Shown piece after piece: positions 13,801 through 21,945 of a DNA stretch of 64,000 nt (position 1 is its first letter; the number at the start of each line of letters is the position of its first letter). The stretch is from Lutraria lutraria (Eukaryota > Mollusca > Bivalvia > Venerida > Mactridae). The translations under genes and the position numbers were made by a program. The stretch lies in the NCBI GenBank assembly GCA_964023205.1, contig OZ026835.1, positions 44,613,083-44,677,082 of the forward strand. Reading direction: 5' to 3'. The notes beneath the pieces were generated by a model that did no database searches, had not been told where the DNA came from, and saw nothing but the letters and a program-made list of their open reading frames with translations.

Positions 13801-16800
13801 TGAAACACTTTCTTTTATCTCTTCAATAATATGCAGTCACAAAAAGAGAAAAACTTCACATTTTTAAAAATATAGAGGTCTCTTGATTTCATGCAGACAA
13901 TGGGTGTAAAGCATTGTCTAGCAGACCTCTACCAAAATCTATTTCTCCAAAGGTGCAAAGCCTAGAACTTTATGTTTTGTATCTAGCATGGAGTAGAGAA
14001 ACTTTACCAAGTTTTTTTTCAAATCATGGCTCCAGGGTCAAAATTGGCTGTGCTTCAGGGGTCACTTGATTTTACAAAGGCTTACGTAGGATTAATGGGA
14101 AAATATTATTTTCTAAAAATGTTGATGAATTTTTTTCTGAAGTGATTTCTATGGTTTGGCAGTGTAATGTTCTCAAAATCAAAGATTAATGTAAAGGTAG
14201 TCACTGTCTTTTCTCAGGTAATAGCGCCATCATAGCCCTCTTGTTTATCATCATGATTGGTTTCAAACTCATTACTTTGACTATTTTCAGATTTAGAGAA
14301 ACAACAAGCTACCAATATATTTCTTGGTTTATTTTCACCTCAAGAGAATTGTGCAAACATATGGGATCTTCCTACAGATTATTATCTGCATAACAAAGAT
14401 GCTTCCGGCGGAAAACAAATAAGAAAAAGGTAAGTTAAGCGTTAAGATGAAAGGTTTAGATCTTTTTAAAGTTGATAACTATACAAAATTACACTTTAAA
14501 CTATGAACTGGGTGAAAAAAAATACATTAAATTCTTTTGGAACTAATTGGTATTTTCAGTGACACTATATATAACCTGGAGACCCTGGTGAACAGTCAAA
14601 CCTGTGAACAAAGGCCACCCTTAAGAAAGACGAATTACATCTTTTATTAACAGGTGGACTTTATTCATAGGTCATTTTGTTCTGAATTATCAGTTATGGT
14701 TTTAAAAAGAATGGCCTTTATTTACAGGGTGGCCTTTATTTAGAGGTCATTTTGTTCTAAATGATCAGTTATGGTTTTAAAAAGAATGGCCTTTATTTAC
14801 AGGGTGGCCTTTATTTACAGGGTGGCCTTTATTTAGAGGTGGCTGCTAACAGAGGGTTGGCTGTATATAAGTTAATGTTCTATATAATTTATTGTATAGA
14901 TGTATAATGTAGTATTCTATTTGTAGGTATACAATGTGGTGTGATCCTGAAGTATTTGATTATCTACCCTTACCCTATGATGAAGGTTTGTCTTTATTTT
15001 CTATTAATTTTAAAAGACAAAACTTGGATGAGTACATACACATTGATAAAGGAAATATTCTTATACCAGTTGTTTTACTTGGGGAAAAATGCTTTCGATT
15101 TCTTGAATTAAGCATTGATGGTGTTCAAAACTGATTCATGACAGGATTTTTTAACATAATATTTCCTGAGAAATGTAAAGAAAGTGACACTGAATATTTT
15201 TTTAATTCACAATGACATTTCAATGTATATACTTCATTATGTACTTCAGTGTGTGCATGTGCCCTTACTTATATGTCCAGGTCATTGCTATTTCAGTTAT
15301 TGGAGGATTCTAAAATAATATGACTTAAATGTATGCCATGATATAATGGTGTGTCACGCACATGATCTTTAACCTTTGGTTTGGAGATGACTAAAAGAAT
15401 ATGTAGAAATGAATCGATATAAATGTAGAAATCTTAATTTCATATACCTTCATTACACAAGCGCCGCGCATATGTCATGAATACTTAGTATTAATTTGGA
15501 CGGCGTTTCTCATTACCTAAATGTTTTGTATTGACTGCAATAGTTTAACAAAAGTTATTCATTACAAATATTGATCATTATAAGCATATACAAGCAGCTA
15601 AGGCAGTATTATCTAGACTAATGTATGTCTGGGCTTGTCAATGTATTCAACATAGCAATTTCGACATACAAGTATATCATCTTAACAAGTAATAACTAGA
15701 AAAAATGGACTGGTACTTCCTTTTGATATTATTTATGCACAGAATGCATACCAGTTTTACTAGGATGTCACTGAAAACAAAGAATAACATATCGATGGTT
15801 CAGCGCAACACTGTCGTAACTTGTTCTTATTTCAATATGAGTTACGACACTATTGCGCTGAACCTTCGATATATGTTCTTACTTGTTTTCAGGAAATATG
15901 AAAAAAAGGGTAAGTATACACAGAAAATTATAAGACTATTGATGCTGGTGCTCTGAAATCTTGTACTCTGAATAATTTCGTAATGTTGGTATATATTTTA
16001 ATTTCAGCATGTAAAACAAAGAACTGTGTAGTGAAAGTATATTCAAGATCAGAAGAATGTGTGGACACTTTCTCAGATTACTATAAGCCATTTGAAAGAA
16101 CAGAATTCCAGAAATTATTTGAGATCTTGTCTAAAGCAATCACGTCAGTATAATTTGTTACAGTTATTTGTTTTAATTATGATATTAGCGTGTAATGAAT
16201 GTACACAAAGTAAATTATTTAATTTATTTCATTGAAAAAATTATGCTAATATAGAAAAAAACTTAGCTTCCAGCATGCAGTGTTTATATTTATACAGTTC
16301 ATGCAATGTTGATATTTGTAAGAGACATATAATGTTTGTATTTGTAAACGGCCTAGTATGATGATCATAAAATGTAAGTGAATACAACATTATTTTTATT
16401 TGTATACAAAAGATTTAAATTTATAGAATTAATGCAATGTTTATATTTGTAAATAGAACATATACTATTCTTATATTTTAGTAACTACAGACCACGAATA
16501 TGGAGGAATGCAAATCCAAGTCCTTTTGAAAGACGTGTCACACCCGAAGTGAAGGAAAATAGGTATGACGATTATTTATAAAATTATTCCTTTATTGTTG
16601 TGTATGAGATTCTTAGTGTAGAATGCTTCTGTATTATTGTAGTCTATACTGGTTTTAGAAAAGCATGTTTCACTAACAAACCTGTACAGATTTTAGATGT
16701 AGTTTTATTATATTCTATATTTGTTTTATAAAGCATGTTTTACTAACACAGTAAAGGATACTAGTTTTATTGTAATTCATATTGGTTTTATAAAGCATGC

Positions 16801-19800
16801 TGTAAACGATGTAATGATAGTTTTATTGTTTCTCTGTTGTTGTGTTGTTGCTTCTGTATATATGATTATATGTATTAACTCTCTATTAATGCTGAATATC
16901 AAAAAATTAAAATACAACAAGATAAGTTTGAACTGACAGGGTGCGTACAGACATGGAAAAGTCATGGAAAATCAACTTTTCTGGGGAAATCATGGAATTT
17001 TGAAATTTAGTAATTTATCTTGGAAATATCTTGGGAAATTCCTGATATGACTCTGGAATTTAGAGAAAATATTAAATTCTCAGAAATATTACACTCATAA
17101 AATAAAAAATAAAAACTTTTCAATTAAAAATGACTTATTTCACCTTTTCAATAGTGTGAGCATTTTTTTAGTATGAACAATTTGTTTACATCAACAATGC
17201 TTACTGGTTACTATGACACCTGTTTCACTATTGAAAATTAAAATTTATCATGGAAAAGCCATGGAATTTTAGTGCTGTCTGTACACACACTGACTGACAT
17301 TAATGGTATGTTATTAAGTTAGAATGTTATATCATGTGGTTAGGTTGATGTCATTAACTCTACATGGAAGTGGAATATTTATGTTAGGATCAGGAAGGTT
17401 TAGTATGCTTATATATAAGATATACCTCTTTAATGCACCTTATCAATGTACAGATTCCTCTCGCATTTGTTTCTATCATATTTACCTTAACTATTCCAAG
17501 AATTAGACGAGGTGCCGGTATTACTCTCCTGCAGTGTAAACATCTTCTGTTTTACTTAGCAAGCGTCTTCACTGAAGCCTCTTACTTTATATATTTGGAT
17601 TGCTTCAGATAATTTATATGATAGGCATTTACTGTTATACGCACTGGTACCCAGAAGAGCATATCAGAAAGGAGAACATCATTTTGTTATTTTGAAAAGA
17701 ATTGGTACATTCATAGTATAACGTGTGTCATACAGAAACTGGTGCATTTAAACTCTACAATTATATGTAATATGTCTGTTCAGGTGTCCCTGTATCATTG
17801 CCTGGTTTATGAATACATTCAGCAATTTATTGTTTCTATTTACACCAATCTTGTCAGAATTTATATCCATTAAGGAGATGAATATTTTGGTCACAAGAAT
17901 CTTGCTCTTTTTAGTCCATCTTCATTCTTCTGGTGCATAACGGTACTGTAACAGGAATCCAAAATGAAATGTTAGTTAAGTACACAGCTCAACGCATTAT
18001 GCTATATTAATTAAAGGAGCTTTGTCAATGCATTCCATGACCACCATACCAAACTGCATAGATTTGTCCGCAATTATGATCAGTAACCTGATATTATTAG
18101 CTGTTATTGCGCTTTGAAGTCGGGTAACGGAACATTCGACATATATTAAAGCCCCATAAGCTTATAAATGTATTGGTCCTAATAGTTTCTGTTTGTTCTA
18201 TAACAGAGGAATTCGGTGTGTTTTCCTCCCGTGCATACTTTATAACAAGAAAAAATGTTTCCAAAACCACTATCGTATTTTTTTCACTATCAATTAAATA
18301 AATACTATTTATAGAACAGCTGTGTTTTACCGCAGTCATGCTACGCAAACATAGTAAAGTGACGTAACGCGCTCTACATTTTTCAAGTTTACAAAAGCAA
18401 AAATCACAGTGAAATGAAAGTTTTCAGAAGAAAAAGGGCTTGTTTCGTCGGTAATAATTATCTTGGGATAATATCAGCAATTAAATGTTTTTGCATGTAT
18501 TTTTCTACAGCAAAAAGCTAATGGGGCTTTAAGTATTGGGTCATTTTTATGATCGTGGTAATGATCATGATACAAAGTGGTACATGCTTAAAAATGGAGG
18601 CTTCTTTAAGGTCGTCAGGCCTTTGATTAATACATGTATTACAGGAAAATGTATGTCTTCCAATATTATTACACTGAGTAAGATACTGAATATTGATTGA
18701 AATTCACACTTAATTAAGCTGTTATTCTGTTAAGAATTGAATCTTTTGATTTCACCTGATCTCTTCTTTCTGTGAATGCCAGACTTCCTGGTTGAGTTGA
18801 TGTGCATATAACTTTAAATGATCCTATGATTCTAATGCAATATTTCAATAAAAATAGTATATCATCATTGTTGGGTTATTTTACTTTTTACTTTTCTGTC
18901 TTGAATACCTGTAAAGTGTTTCCTTATCTGATACATTTATGTTGCATGTTTTCAATTTCATTTCATTTACGTTTATTTAGCTTTGATCATACTTCATAAA
19001 AAAAATATTAGAAAGTGATCTTTTTTATAATTGCTTATTTTAAAATGATATTCTAGTCTTTAGAAGAAGTATTATAAGATTAAAATAAAGTGTATGAAAA
19101 TTTTATCATTTTATGCATAGCTGGTAGTTACCAAGTTGGCTTTGATGAGCATTTCTTCTTAGATTAAACTTTGTAACTTCTGACGGTTGTTCATATACTG
19201 TTAAACCTGTGAATAAAGGCCACCCTTGGGAAAGACTCAATGTGACCTTTATTGACAGGTGACCTTTATTCGGAGGTCATTTTTTTCTAAATGATCAATA
19301 ACGGTTTTTATAAGAAAGGCCTTTATTCGCAGGGTGACCTTTATTCAAAGGTGGCCTCTAAAACATGTTTGACTGTATATCTCATGATATGTAAACAATG
19401 TGATGATTGTACAGTGTGATTTTAATCAGTGCCATAGCTGAATATTTTCACTGTACTTTTAACTTCTGTGAGATTCAGTTACTTTCATAAGTTGTTGAAT
19501 GTACAGTCATGTATAGTTGTATTTAACGATGCGCTATATATAATATTATATAAACATGTGGAATAGGACTTTCCCTAACGGTAAAATAAACGAAAACTAT
19601 CAATTATGGTACGAATCTTAAAATTTTAGTGACCATGTACTTGTTCAGCTTTGACAGATTAATTAAATCGTACTATAAATGAACATGTCTACTTCGAAGT
19701 CATGTGTTTTAGAAGTTTATGTGTGAGATGTTAATGTGTACGAGATGTTTATGTGTACGAGATCTTTATATCTGAGTTTTATTATTGAAGTCATGAAGTA

Positions 19801-21479
19801 AATCCAAACATCAGTGGAAAAGAATCAACATCATCAGTAACATCAACAACATCAGAAGATAGTACAAGTAGTGCTAGCAGTGTAGAAGGTGATATGATTA
19901 TAACATCCACGACTGATGATGATGATGAAAGTTACAGCAATAAAGCAGATTGGCCTGGATATACACAGTTTGATGGTGACTTGTATGGTTTGGATGAATC
20001 AAGATTTGACTCTGACAATTCACTGGATGTTTACACAAGGTAAGTTTATTTATTTATTTCTTTGGATTTAACACCATTTTCAACATTATTTCAGTCATAT
20101 CGTGGCGGGCAGTTATCCTAACCAGCTTTCCTAGATTTCATTTAGGCCTTAACCAGTACTAACCACATTCTGTCCACAAGCTACTGCAAAGCTACCCCAC
20201 ATAATTCAGAGATGGAGGACAATTTGAAATAGGATGTAATATCTGCAGTCAAATATGTCACAGACAGTGTGAGCCTCACCCGGGTTTCAAACTCACAACC
20301 TTTTGATCAGTAGACCAACACTCTTACCACTGAGCTTACTGGGCGGGATACACAAGTAAGTAATGCATGTTGTTTTAAATTGGAAGAATCGATAAAATAT
20401 ATTCAATTTATTTCACTGTCTACTTTTATTTGTCATGACGGTATGTATTGTTGAGAACAGTTTTATTTCTCGGTGCATTATTTGAGAACAGTTTTATTTC
20501 TCTGTGCATTATTTGAGAACAGTTTTATTTCTCGGTGCATTATTTGTATATTCTAGGTATGTAGAGATTGGCTCATCTGTACAGGAAGCTGTTGTTCCAC
20601 CAACACCTTTGATACCTTTGTCTGTTGTACCAGTATTGTAAGTTTTTATGTATTCTTTATGTTGTTTTTAGCTCACCAGTGCACGAAGTGTCAGAAACTA
20701 CAATACCTAGAGCTTAGATATTTGGTGTGTAGCATTGTCTAGTAGACCACTACCAAGTTTGTTCAAATTATGGCCCCGGCTCAAAACTGAATCCGCCTGG
20801 GGTTAACTAGATTTTATGTACTAGGCTTATAAATCTAAAAAGTCTTCTTGTCTGAAACTACAATGCCTAGAGCTTAGATAGTTGGTGTATAGCATTATCT
20901 AGTGGACCTCTACCAGGTTCTCCAATTTATGACCCTAGGGACAAAATTGGCTCCGTCCCCAAGTGTATCTTGATTTTGTATAGGCTTATATTGGAAAATT
21001 TAAAAAAATTTGTCGGAAACAAAAGTTCTTTAGCTGTGATATTTTATGAGAAACATTGTCTAGTAGGCCTCTATCAAGTTTGTTCAAATCCTGACCCCGA
21101 TGTCAATTGATTTTGTAATTTGTCTTTTCTGGTGAGCGATTATAGGGCCATCATGGCTCTTTTGTTTATAATTGTCTGTACTAAAGAAAATCATTTAAGG
21201 TTATTTTTGTTATACATTATGTGTATGTCTAATAATTATTTGTATTTTAAAGAAAACCAATTGACGGTATTACTGTTTTTTCATATATTTTGTTTGTATT
21301 ACAGAGAGCCAATGGGAGATTATAATGGTGATATTTTCTGTGTTGAACAACCTACAGTTAGTAAAAGATCTACAGAAATTTATGAGAAGTATGTTAGATG
21401 TGGACTGTATGGTTCTTCAAAACCTTCCAGTGTGAGTCAGGATATATATACAAGATATGTGAGACAATTACGTTTGTGA
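1821..21479 (+). CDS. FIG4: Polyphosphoinositide 5-phosphatase FIG4 (Sac3), N-terminus off-window
   Basis: FIG4 removes the 5-phosphate of PI(3,5)P2 and works in the PIKfyve-VAC14 complex on endolysosomal membranes. Exons: 1821-1871, 2601-2725, 3669-3803, 4432-4532, 5471-5633, 10095-10192, 10741-10877, 11663-11776, 12265-12400, 13038-13096, 13595-13761, 14291-14429, 14927-14985, 16008-16143, 16482-16562, 19791-20039, 20557-20637, 21305-21479. All phases close, giving about 735 residues. They match human FIG4 from [12 protein letters not shown] to the C-terminal [10 protein letters not shown]...RYVRQLRL. The Sac catalytic motif [12 protein letters not shown] (CX5RT) is in the exon at 12265. 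Other family hallmarks are [34 protein letters not shown] and YRKIAPW. The exon at 19791 encodes a Ser/Thr/Asp-rich linker. The join between 14985 and 16008 is the least certain, because the donor is weak and this part diverges from vertebrates. The first ~130 residues are upstream of the window. Confidence 0.93.
1946..2152. repeat. ~205-bp inverted-repeat element (MITE), copy 1
   Basis: Lies in a FIG4 intron. The ends form an imperfect inverted repeat of about 26 bp (ACTGTATTTTCATTTATTTT at the left end), and an inner palindrome is built on CGTGGAT/ATCCACG. The same element is found in the opposite orientation at 29679-29879, where the ends are clearer. No coding capacity, so non-autonomous. 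Confidence 0.75.
2781..3000 (-). repeat. tRNA-derived SINE family B, copy A
   Basis: On the minus strand the head reads like a tRNA with a long variable arm, and the B box is GGGTTCGAGCCCC near 2925-2937. The body (CTAGACTCCCATCCTC... and TAAGCAACTGCCTAC) is shared with the copy at 3850-4068. It lies in a FIG4 intron just after the exon that ends at 2725. Confidence 0.75.
3850..4068 (-). repeat. tRNA-derived SINE family B, copy B
   Basis: Aligns along its length with 2781-3000, including the B-box region GGGCTCGAACCCATGACC and the head TCTATCAGTGAGAGGTTACA. It lies in the FIG4 intron after the exon ending at 3803. Confidence 0.75.
4148..4216 (-). repeat. SINE family B, head fragment
   Basis: Only the tRNA-like head of family B is present (AACCCATGACTCTCTATCAG through CTTAACCACTTGACCATAG). 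It sits about 80 bp beyond copy B, so it is a truncated insertion or part of a rearranged copy. Confidence 0.65.
4969..5145. repeat. MITE with 15-bp perfect inverted ends, copy 1
   Basis: Starts CAGGGTTCTCAATAA and ends TTATTGAGAACCCTG, a perfect 15-bp terminal inverted repeat around 177 bp. The interior contains GCAGGCCTGTTAGTCTAGCT. A second copy is at 11852-12025. Both lie in FIG4 introns. Confidence 0.8.
5224..5401. repeat. MITE 'GCAACCTCTCCA' family, copy 1
   Basis: Starts CAGTGCAACCTCTCCA and ends CTCTGGAGAGGTTGTACTGT, giving inverted ends. The interior has TTATGTTGTTGTTGAGAGGT. Related copies are at 10241-10418, 33187-33361, 34757-34862 (partial), 37697-37876 and 61157-61366, so this is one of the commonest elements in the window. 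Confidence 0.8.
5644..5904 (-). repeat. tRNA-derived SINE family A, body (interrupted by the LINE)
   Basis: Matches the uninterrupted copy at 20047-20350 from its TTTATTTATTT tail to ...AACTCAGAACCTCTTGAT. On the minus strand the B box GTTTGAACCC is visible near 5880-5890. The rest of its tRNA-like head is found 4 kb away at 9894-9937, because a LINE inserted between the two halves. Confidence 0.85.
5905..9893 (-). mobile_element. Full-length non-LTR retrotransposon (LINE, Jockey superfamily, CR1/L2-like)
   Basis: This 3989-bp insertion in a FIG4 intron is flanked by TTGAT at 5900-5904 and 9894-9898, a 5-bp target-site duplication. The target is a family A SINE whose uninterrupted copy (20047-20350) reads straight through the junction (TTTTGATCAGTAGACC). 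On the minus strand the element has about 100 bp of 5' leader, a single long frame (9789-6376), a roughly 470-bp 3' UTR and a tail of TAATAATAA-type repeats. No separate first ORF is visible. Confidence 0.88.
6376..9789 (-). CDS. LINE endonuclease-reverse transcriptase
   Basis: An uninterrupted 1137-residue frame encodes the retrotransposition protein. An apurinic-type endonuclease domain covers roughly residues 160-400, with [49 protein letters not shown] and RDHFAVVF (many relatives have SDH there). The reverse transcriptase covers roughly 640-920, with [30 protein letters not shown] (motif A), [10 protein letters not shown] (motif B) and FYADDSQLY (catalytic motif C, near residue 850). The C-terminus has the thumb-like [20 protein letters not shown]. 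The hydrophobic first ~50 residues are probably not translated; Met51 (MVHCIPG) is a likely alternative start. No stop or frameshift interrupts the domains, so this copy is young or recently active. Clade placement rests on motifs only. Confidence 0.9.
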   Translation of the reverse strand: MFMEVFLLYICTFCVEIVCRFCEILSFVSIFYFLVQFLPENINVYLPQAKMVHCIPGIIQYNRGYLYGIGKLSPIKPDLHTLTILKQLEILKFRGTRGGLYKRTWDLNDGVNLQNIQTLPQEISTIVPNLSSRTNPKNENNSQPHDLKRIKCESFTVCKGQTYIKVCCINPRSVKNKSLALSDYISSNDYDIVAVTETWLGGPSDKSCIAELVPNGYKIKHVPRYGRGGGVAVVYKTALDIQLLTSTNDKVFTTFEHMECIVAIRNYSLRLAVVYRPPPTTKNGLKTSSFLENEWPSFLAKLVTTENNIIVVGDLNIHLDNLLNSDSVKFTSILESCGMRQHVTGATHVAGHTLDVVITRDTDTSVSHVEISDPGLPDNSGKTSRDHFAVVFNACAAKPAPIRRTVNIRKLKSIDINKFKKDIESSDILKSGLHTSDVDELVEVYTHGLSLLIDKHAPLKSKTIVLRPSCPWYTEDLHDAKHLRRKLERKWRMTKLTIDHEIYRNQCSAVNKLLKQSKVSYYTEKVESCGRDQKGLLGLFKITKHLMGEEKEVVLPSGKPAKMLAQDFSDFFINKIEGIRTEIASSTQSNQHDDCAEFETPFKEEQLSEFSPTSEDEIRKLINRSPSKSCELDPIPTWLLKDCLNELLPILTRIFNASLKSAYVPTAFKSSRIRPLIKKPGLDQNVLKNYRPVSNLPFISKVLEKVVDAQLEEHLTLHNLHEERQSAYRKFHSTETALLRVQNDILCSLDQNKATVLVMLDLSAAFDTIDHTTLLRRLENHFGITGKPLEWMKSYLCDRYQTVCIDGELSKPVLMNYSVPQGSVLGPKNYIMYTKPVGEICRKHQLQYHFYADDSQLYMAFKPKDCVSRDETLQRIEACLKDILHWMKANLLKLNADKTEVILFVPKRNARTAENLTVKVGDAVIRSSSMVRNLGAMLDSHLDMDKHVNSVSRSCFMQIRQIGQIRQYLTVDATKSLINSLVTSRLDYCNSLLCGSPKIILNKLQNIQNTAARLITRTPRYNHITPVLKDLHWLPVQYRVEYKVLTHVFKALNGKSPGYIRSMLEVYTPQRQLRSKYDSVLLVVPRMRTVTFGDRCFTAAAPKLWNALPTALRDSKTLPSFKKALKTHYFTKAYSGY
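9894..9937 (-). repeat. SINE family A, detached tRNA-like head
   Basis: TTGATCAGTAGACCAACACT followed by CTTACCACTGAGCT is the missing end of the SINE at 5644-5904. On the minus strand it is the tRNA A-box side (AGCTCAGTGGTAAGAG). Confidence 0.85.
10241..10418. repeat. MITE 'GCAACCTCTCCA' family, copy 2
   Basis: Begins ACAGTACAACCTCTGTAGAG and ends CTGGAGAGGTTTTACTGTAT. It lies 48 bp after the FIG4 exon that ends at 10192. Confidence 0.75.
11286..11640. repeat. ~355-bp MITE with TTTAAAGGGGCATA ends
   Basis: Left end TTTAAAGGGGCATACCCTAC, right end GTAGGATATGCCCCTTTAAA: a near-perfect inverted repeat of about 24 bp. The interior is AT-rich without coding capacity. It ends 22 bp before the FIG4 exon at 11663. 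Confidence 0.8.
11852..12025. repeat. MITE (CAGGGTTCTCAATAA family), copy 2
   Basis: Starts CAGGATTCTCAATAACC and ends ATATTGAGACACCTG. It shares the GCAGGCCTGTTAGTCTAGCT core with 4969-5145 but has more mismatches in its ends, so it is the older copy. Confidence 0.75.
12401..12617 (+). repeat. 40-bp minisatellite starting at a FIG4 splice donor
   Basis: Five units of about 40 bp begin directly after the FIG4 exon carrying the catalytic motif (ends 12400). Each unit contains CCAGGATATGTGTA and, in most copies, CAGGTAACTGTG, which reads as a good 5' splice site. The exon end and true donor (TAGCATATCAG|GTATAGTACC) look like a diverged unit. Confidence 0.75.
14586..14872. repeat. MITE 'AAAGGCCACC' family, copy 1, internally expanded
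   Basis: Begins ACAGTCAAACCTGTGAACAA and ends GGTTGGCTGTATATAA. Inside, the TTTATTTACAGGGTGGCC block is repeated, making it longer than the copies at 19198-19377 and 22634-22832. Confidence 0.75.
15789..15872. repeat. 84-bp hairpin element, copy 1
   Basis: Two 33-base arms (15789-15821 and 15840-15872) pair with a few mismatches around an 18-base loop. The arm core is GGTTCAGCGCAACACTGTCG and the loop contains TTCTTATTTCAA. It is in a FIG4 intron. Relatives are at 36251-36335 (reverse orientation) and 41031-41100. Confidence 0.85.
16940..17293. repeat. ~350-bp element rich in TCATGGAAA motifs
   Basis: Starts GGTGCGTACAGACATGG and ends AGTGCTGTCTGTACACAC, which are imperfectly inverted. CATGGAAAAGTCATGG / CATGGAAAAGCCATGG lie near both ends. 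It lies in the large FIG4 intron 16563-19790 and has no coding capacity. Confidence 0.6.
18146..18532. repeat. ~387-bp MITE with TTAAAGCCCC ends
   Basis: Left end TTAAAGCCCCATAAGCTT, right end AAGCTAATGGGGCTTTAA: inverted ends of about 17 bp with one difference. It lies in the same FIG4 intron as the preceding element. A minus-strand open frame inside it (18097-18348) has no recognisable domain. Confidence 0.75.
19198..19377. repeat. MITE 'AAAGGCCACC' family, copy 2
   Basis: Begins ACTGTTAAACCTGTGAATAA and ends AACATGTTTGACTGTAT. This is the compact ~180-bp form of the family seen at 14586-14872. Confidence 0.75.
20047..20350 (-). repeat. tRNA-derived SINE family A, uninterrupted copy
   Basis: On the minus strand it starts with a tRNA-like head (AGCTCAGTGGTAAGAGTGTT, B box GAGTTTGAAACCC) and ends in a TAAATAAATAAA-type tail at 20047-20060. 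It inserted directly behind the FIG4 donor at 20040. It is the reference that exposes the LINE insertion in the other copy. Confidence 0.85.
20443..20556 (+). repeat. ~33-bp triplet repeat ending at a FIG4 acceptor
   Basis: Three copies of a unit containing TGAGAACAGTTTTATTTCTC and GTGCATTATTTG. The last copy runs into the acceptor TATATTCTAG of the exon at 20557. Confidence 0.7.
20675..21165. repeat. Dispersed repeat with ~150-bp internal tandem structure
   Basis: Three degenerate blocks each contain a version of AATGCCTAGAGCTTAGATA, TGTCTAGTAGACCTCTACCA and TTGTTCAAAT. The repeat ends GCGATTATAGGGCCATCATGGC. Related blocks are at about 13870-14240 and 24560-24800. I associate this family with bivalve genomes. 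It fills most of the last FIG4 intron. Confidence 0.65.
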
Positions 21480-21766
21480 AAGATGCAATTTACTGTTGAA
21501 GTTGTTTGAAATACTTTAACAATAACATATGATGCATGTTGATATACAGTGATTAGTTTGATAAACAAAATTTGTGATTTCTGTTTTATCTACTGACATT
21601 GTTTACTTGATGTCTAAAAAGTCTGGTTCCTGTACTTTATAATTTATTTGATTAATTAAACAATGTGCAATATATATATAATTATATGTTATTTGTATAT
21701 TTAATACAAGTTTTTCTATAGTGTTACCTTAAAACTGTTATTTATGGTGTTCAAACAATGTTGTGC

Positions 21767-21772
21767 AATAAA
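21767..21772 (+). promoter_or_regulatory. FIG4 polyadenylation signal
   Basis: AATAAA, 288 bp after the FIG4 stop codon, is the first canonical signal in the expected place. Confidence 0.6.
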
Positions 21773-21807
21773 TACATTCCATACAATAGTTTATATCGGG
21801 TTTTAGT

Positions 21808-21813
21808 TTTATT
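21808..21813 (-). promoter_or_regulatory. Polyadenylation signal of the EMI/EGF gene
   Basis: TTTATT on the plus strand is AATAAA on the minus strand, about 130 bp past the stop of the EMI/EGF gene. It lies only 35 bp from the opposing FIG4 signal. Confidence 0.5.
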
Positions 21814-21945
21814 TTACAAATTTTGTTATAGAATCGATTTAATTAATACAAGTATAAAAAATTGATACATAAATGTTTTAGGCTAGTTATGCATCATTAT
21901 TGATGTAAATAAAAAAGCTACTGACATATGTTTGTATATGTTAAA

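Noticed and set aside
14934..15134. FIG4 exon reading on past 14985 ([17 protein letters not shown])
   Set aside because: The extension lacks FIG4 similarity and no donor in it keeps phase with the exon at 16008, whereas a stop at 14985 does. RNA evidence could revise this.
15891..15909. Micro-exon (GAAATATGAAAAAAAGG) between FIG4 exons
   Set aside because: It is flanked by plausible AG and GTAAGT, but inclusion puts the next exon out of frame. It also abuts the hairpin element.
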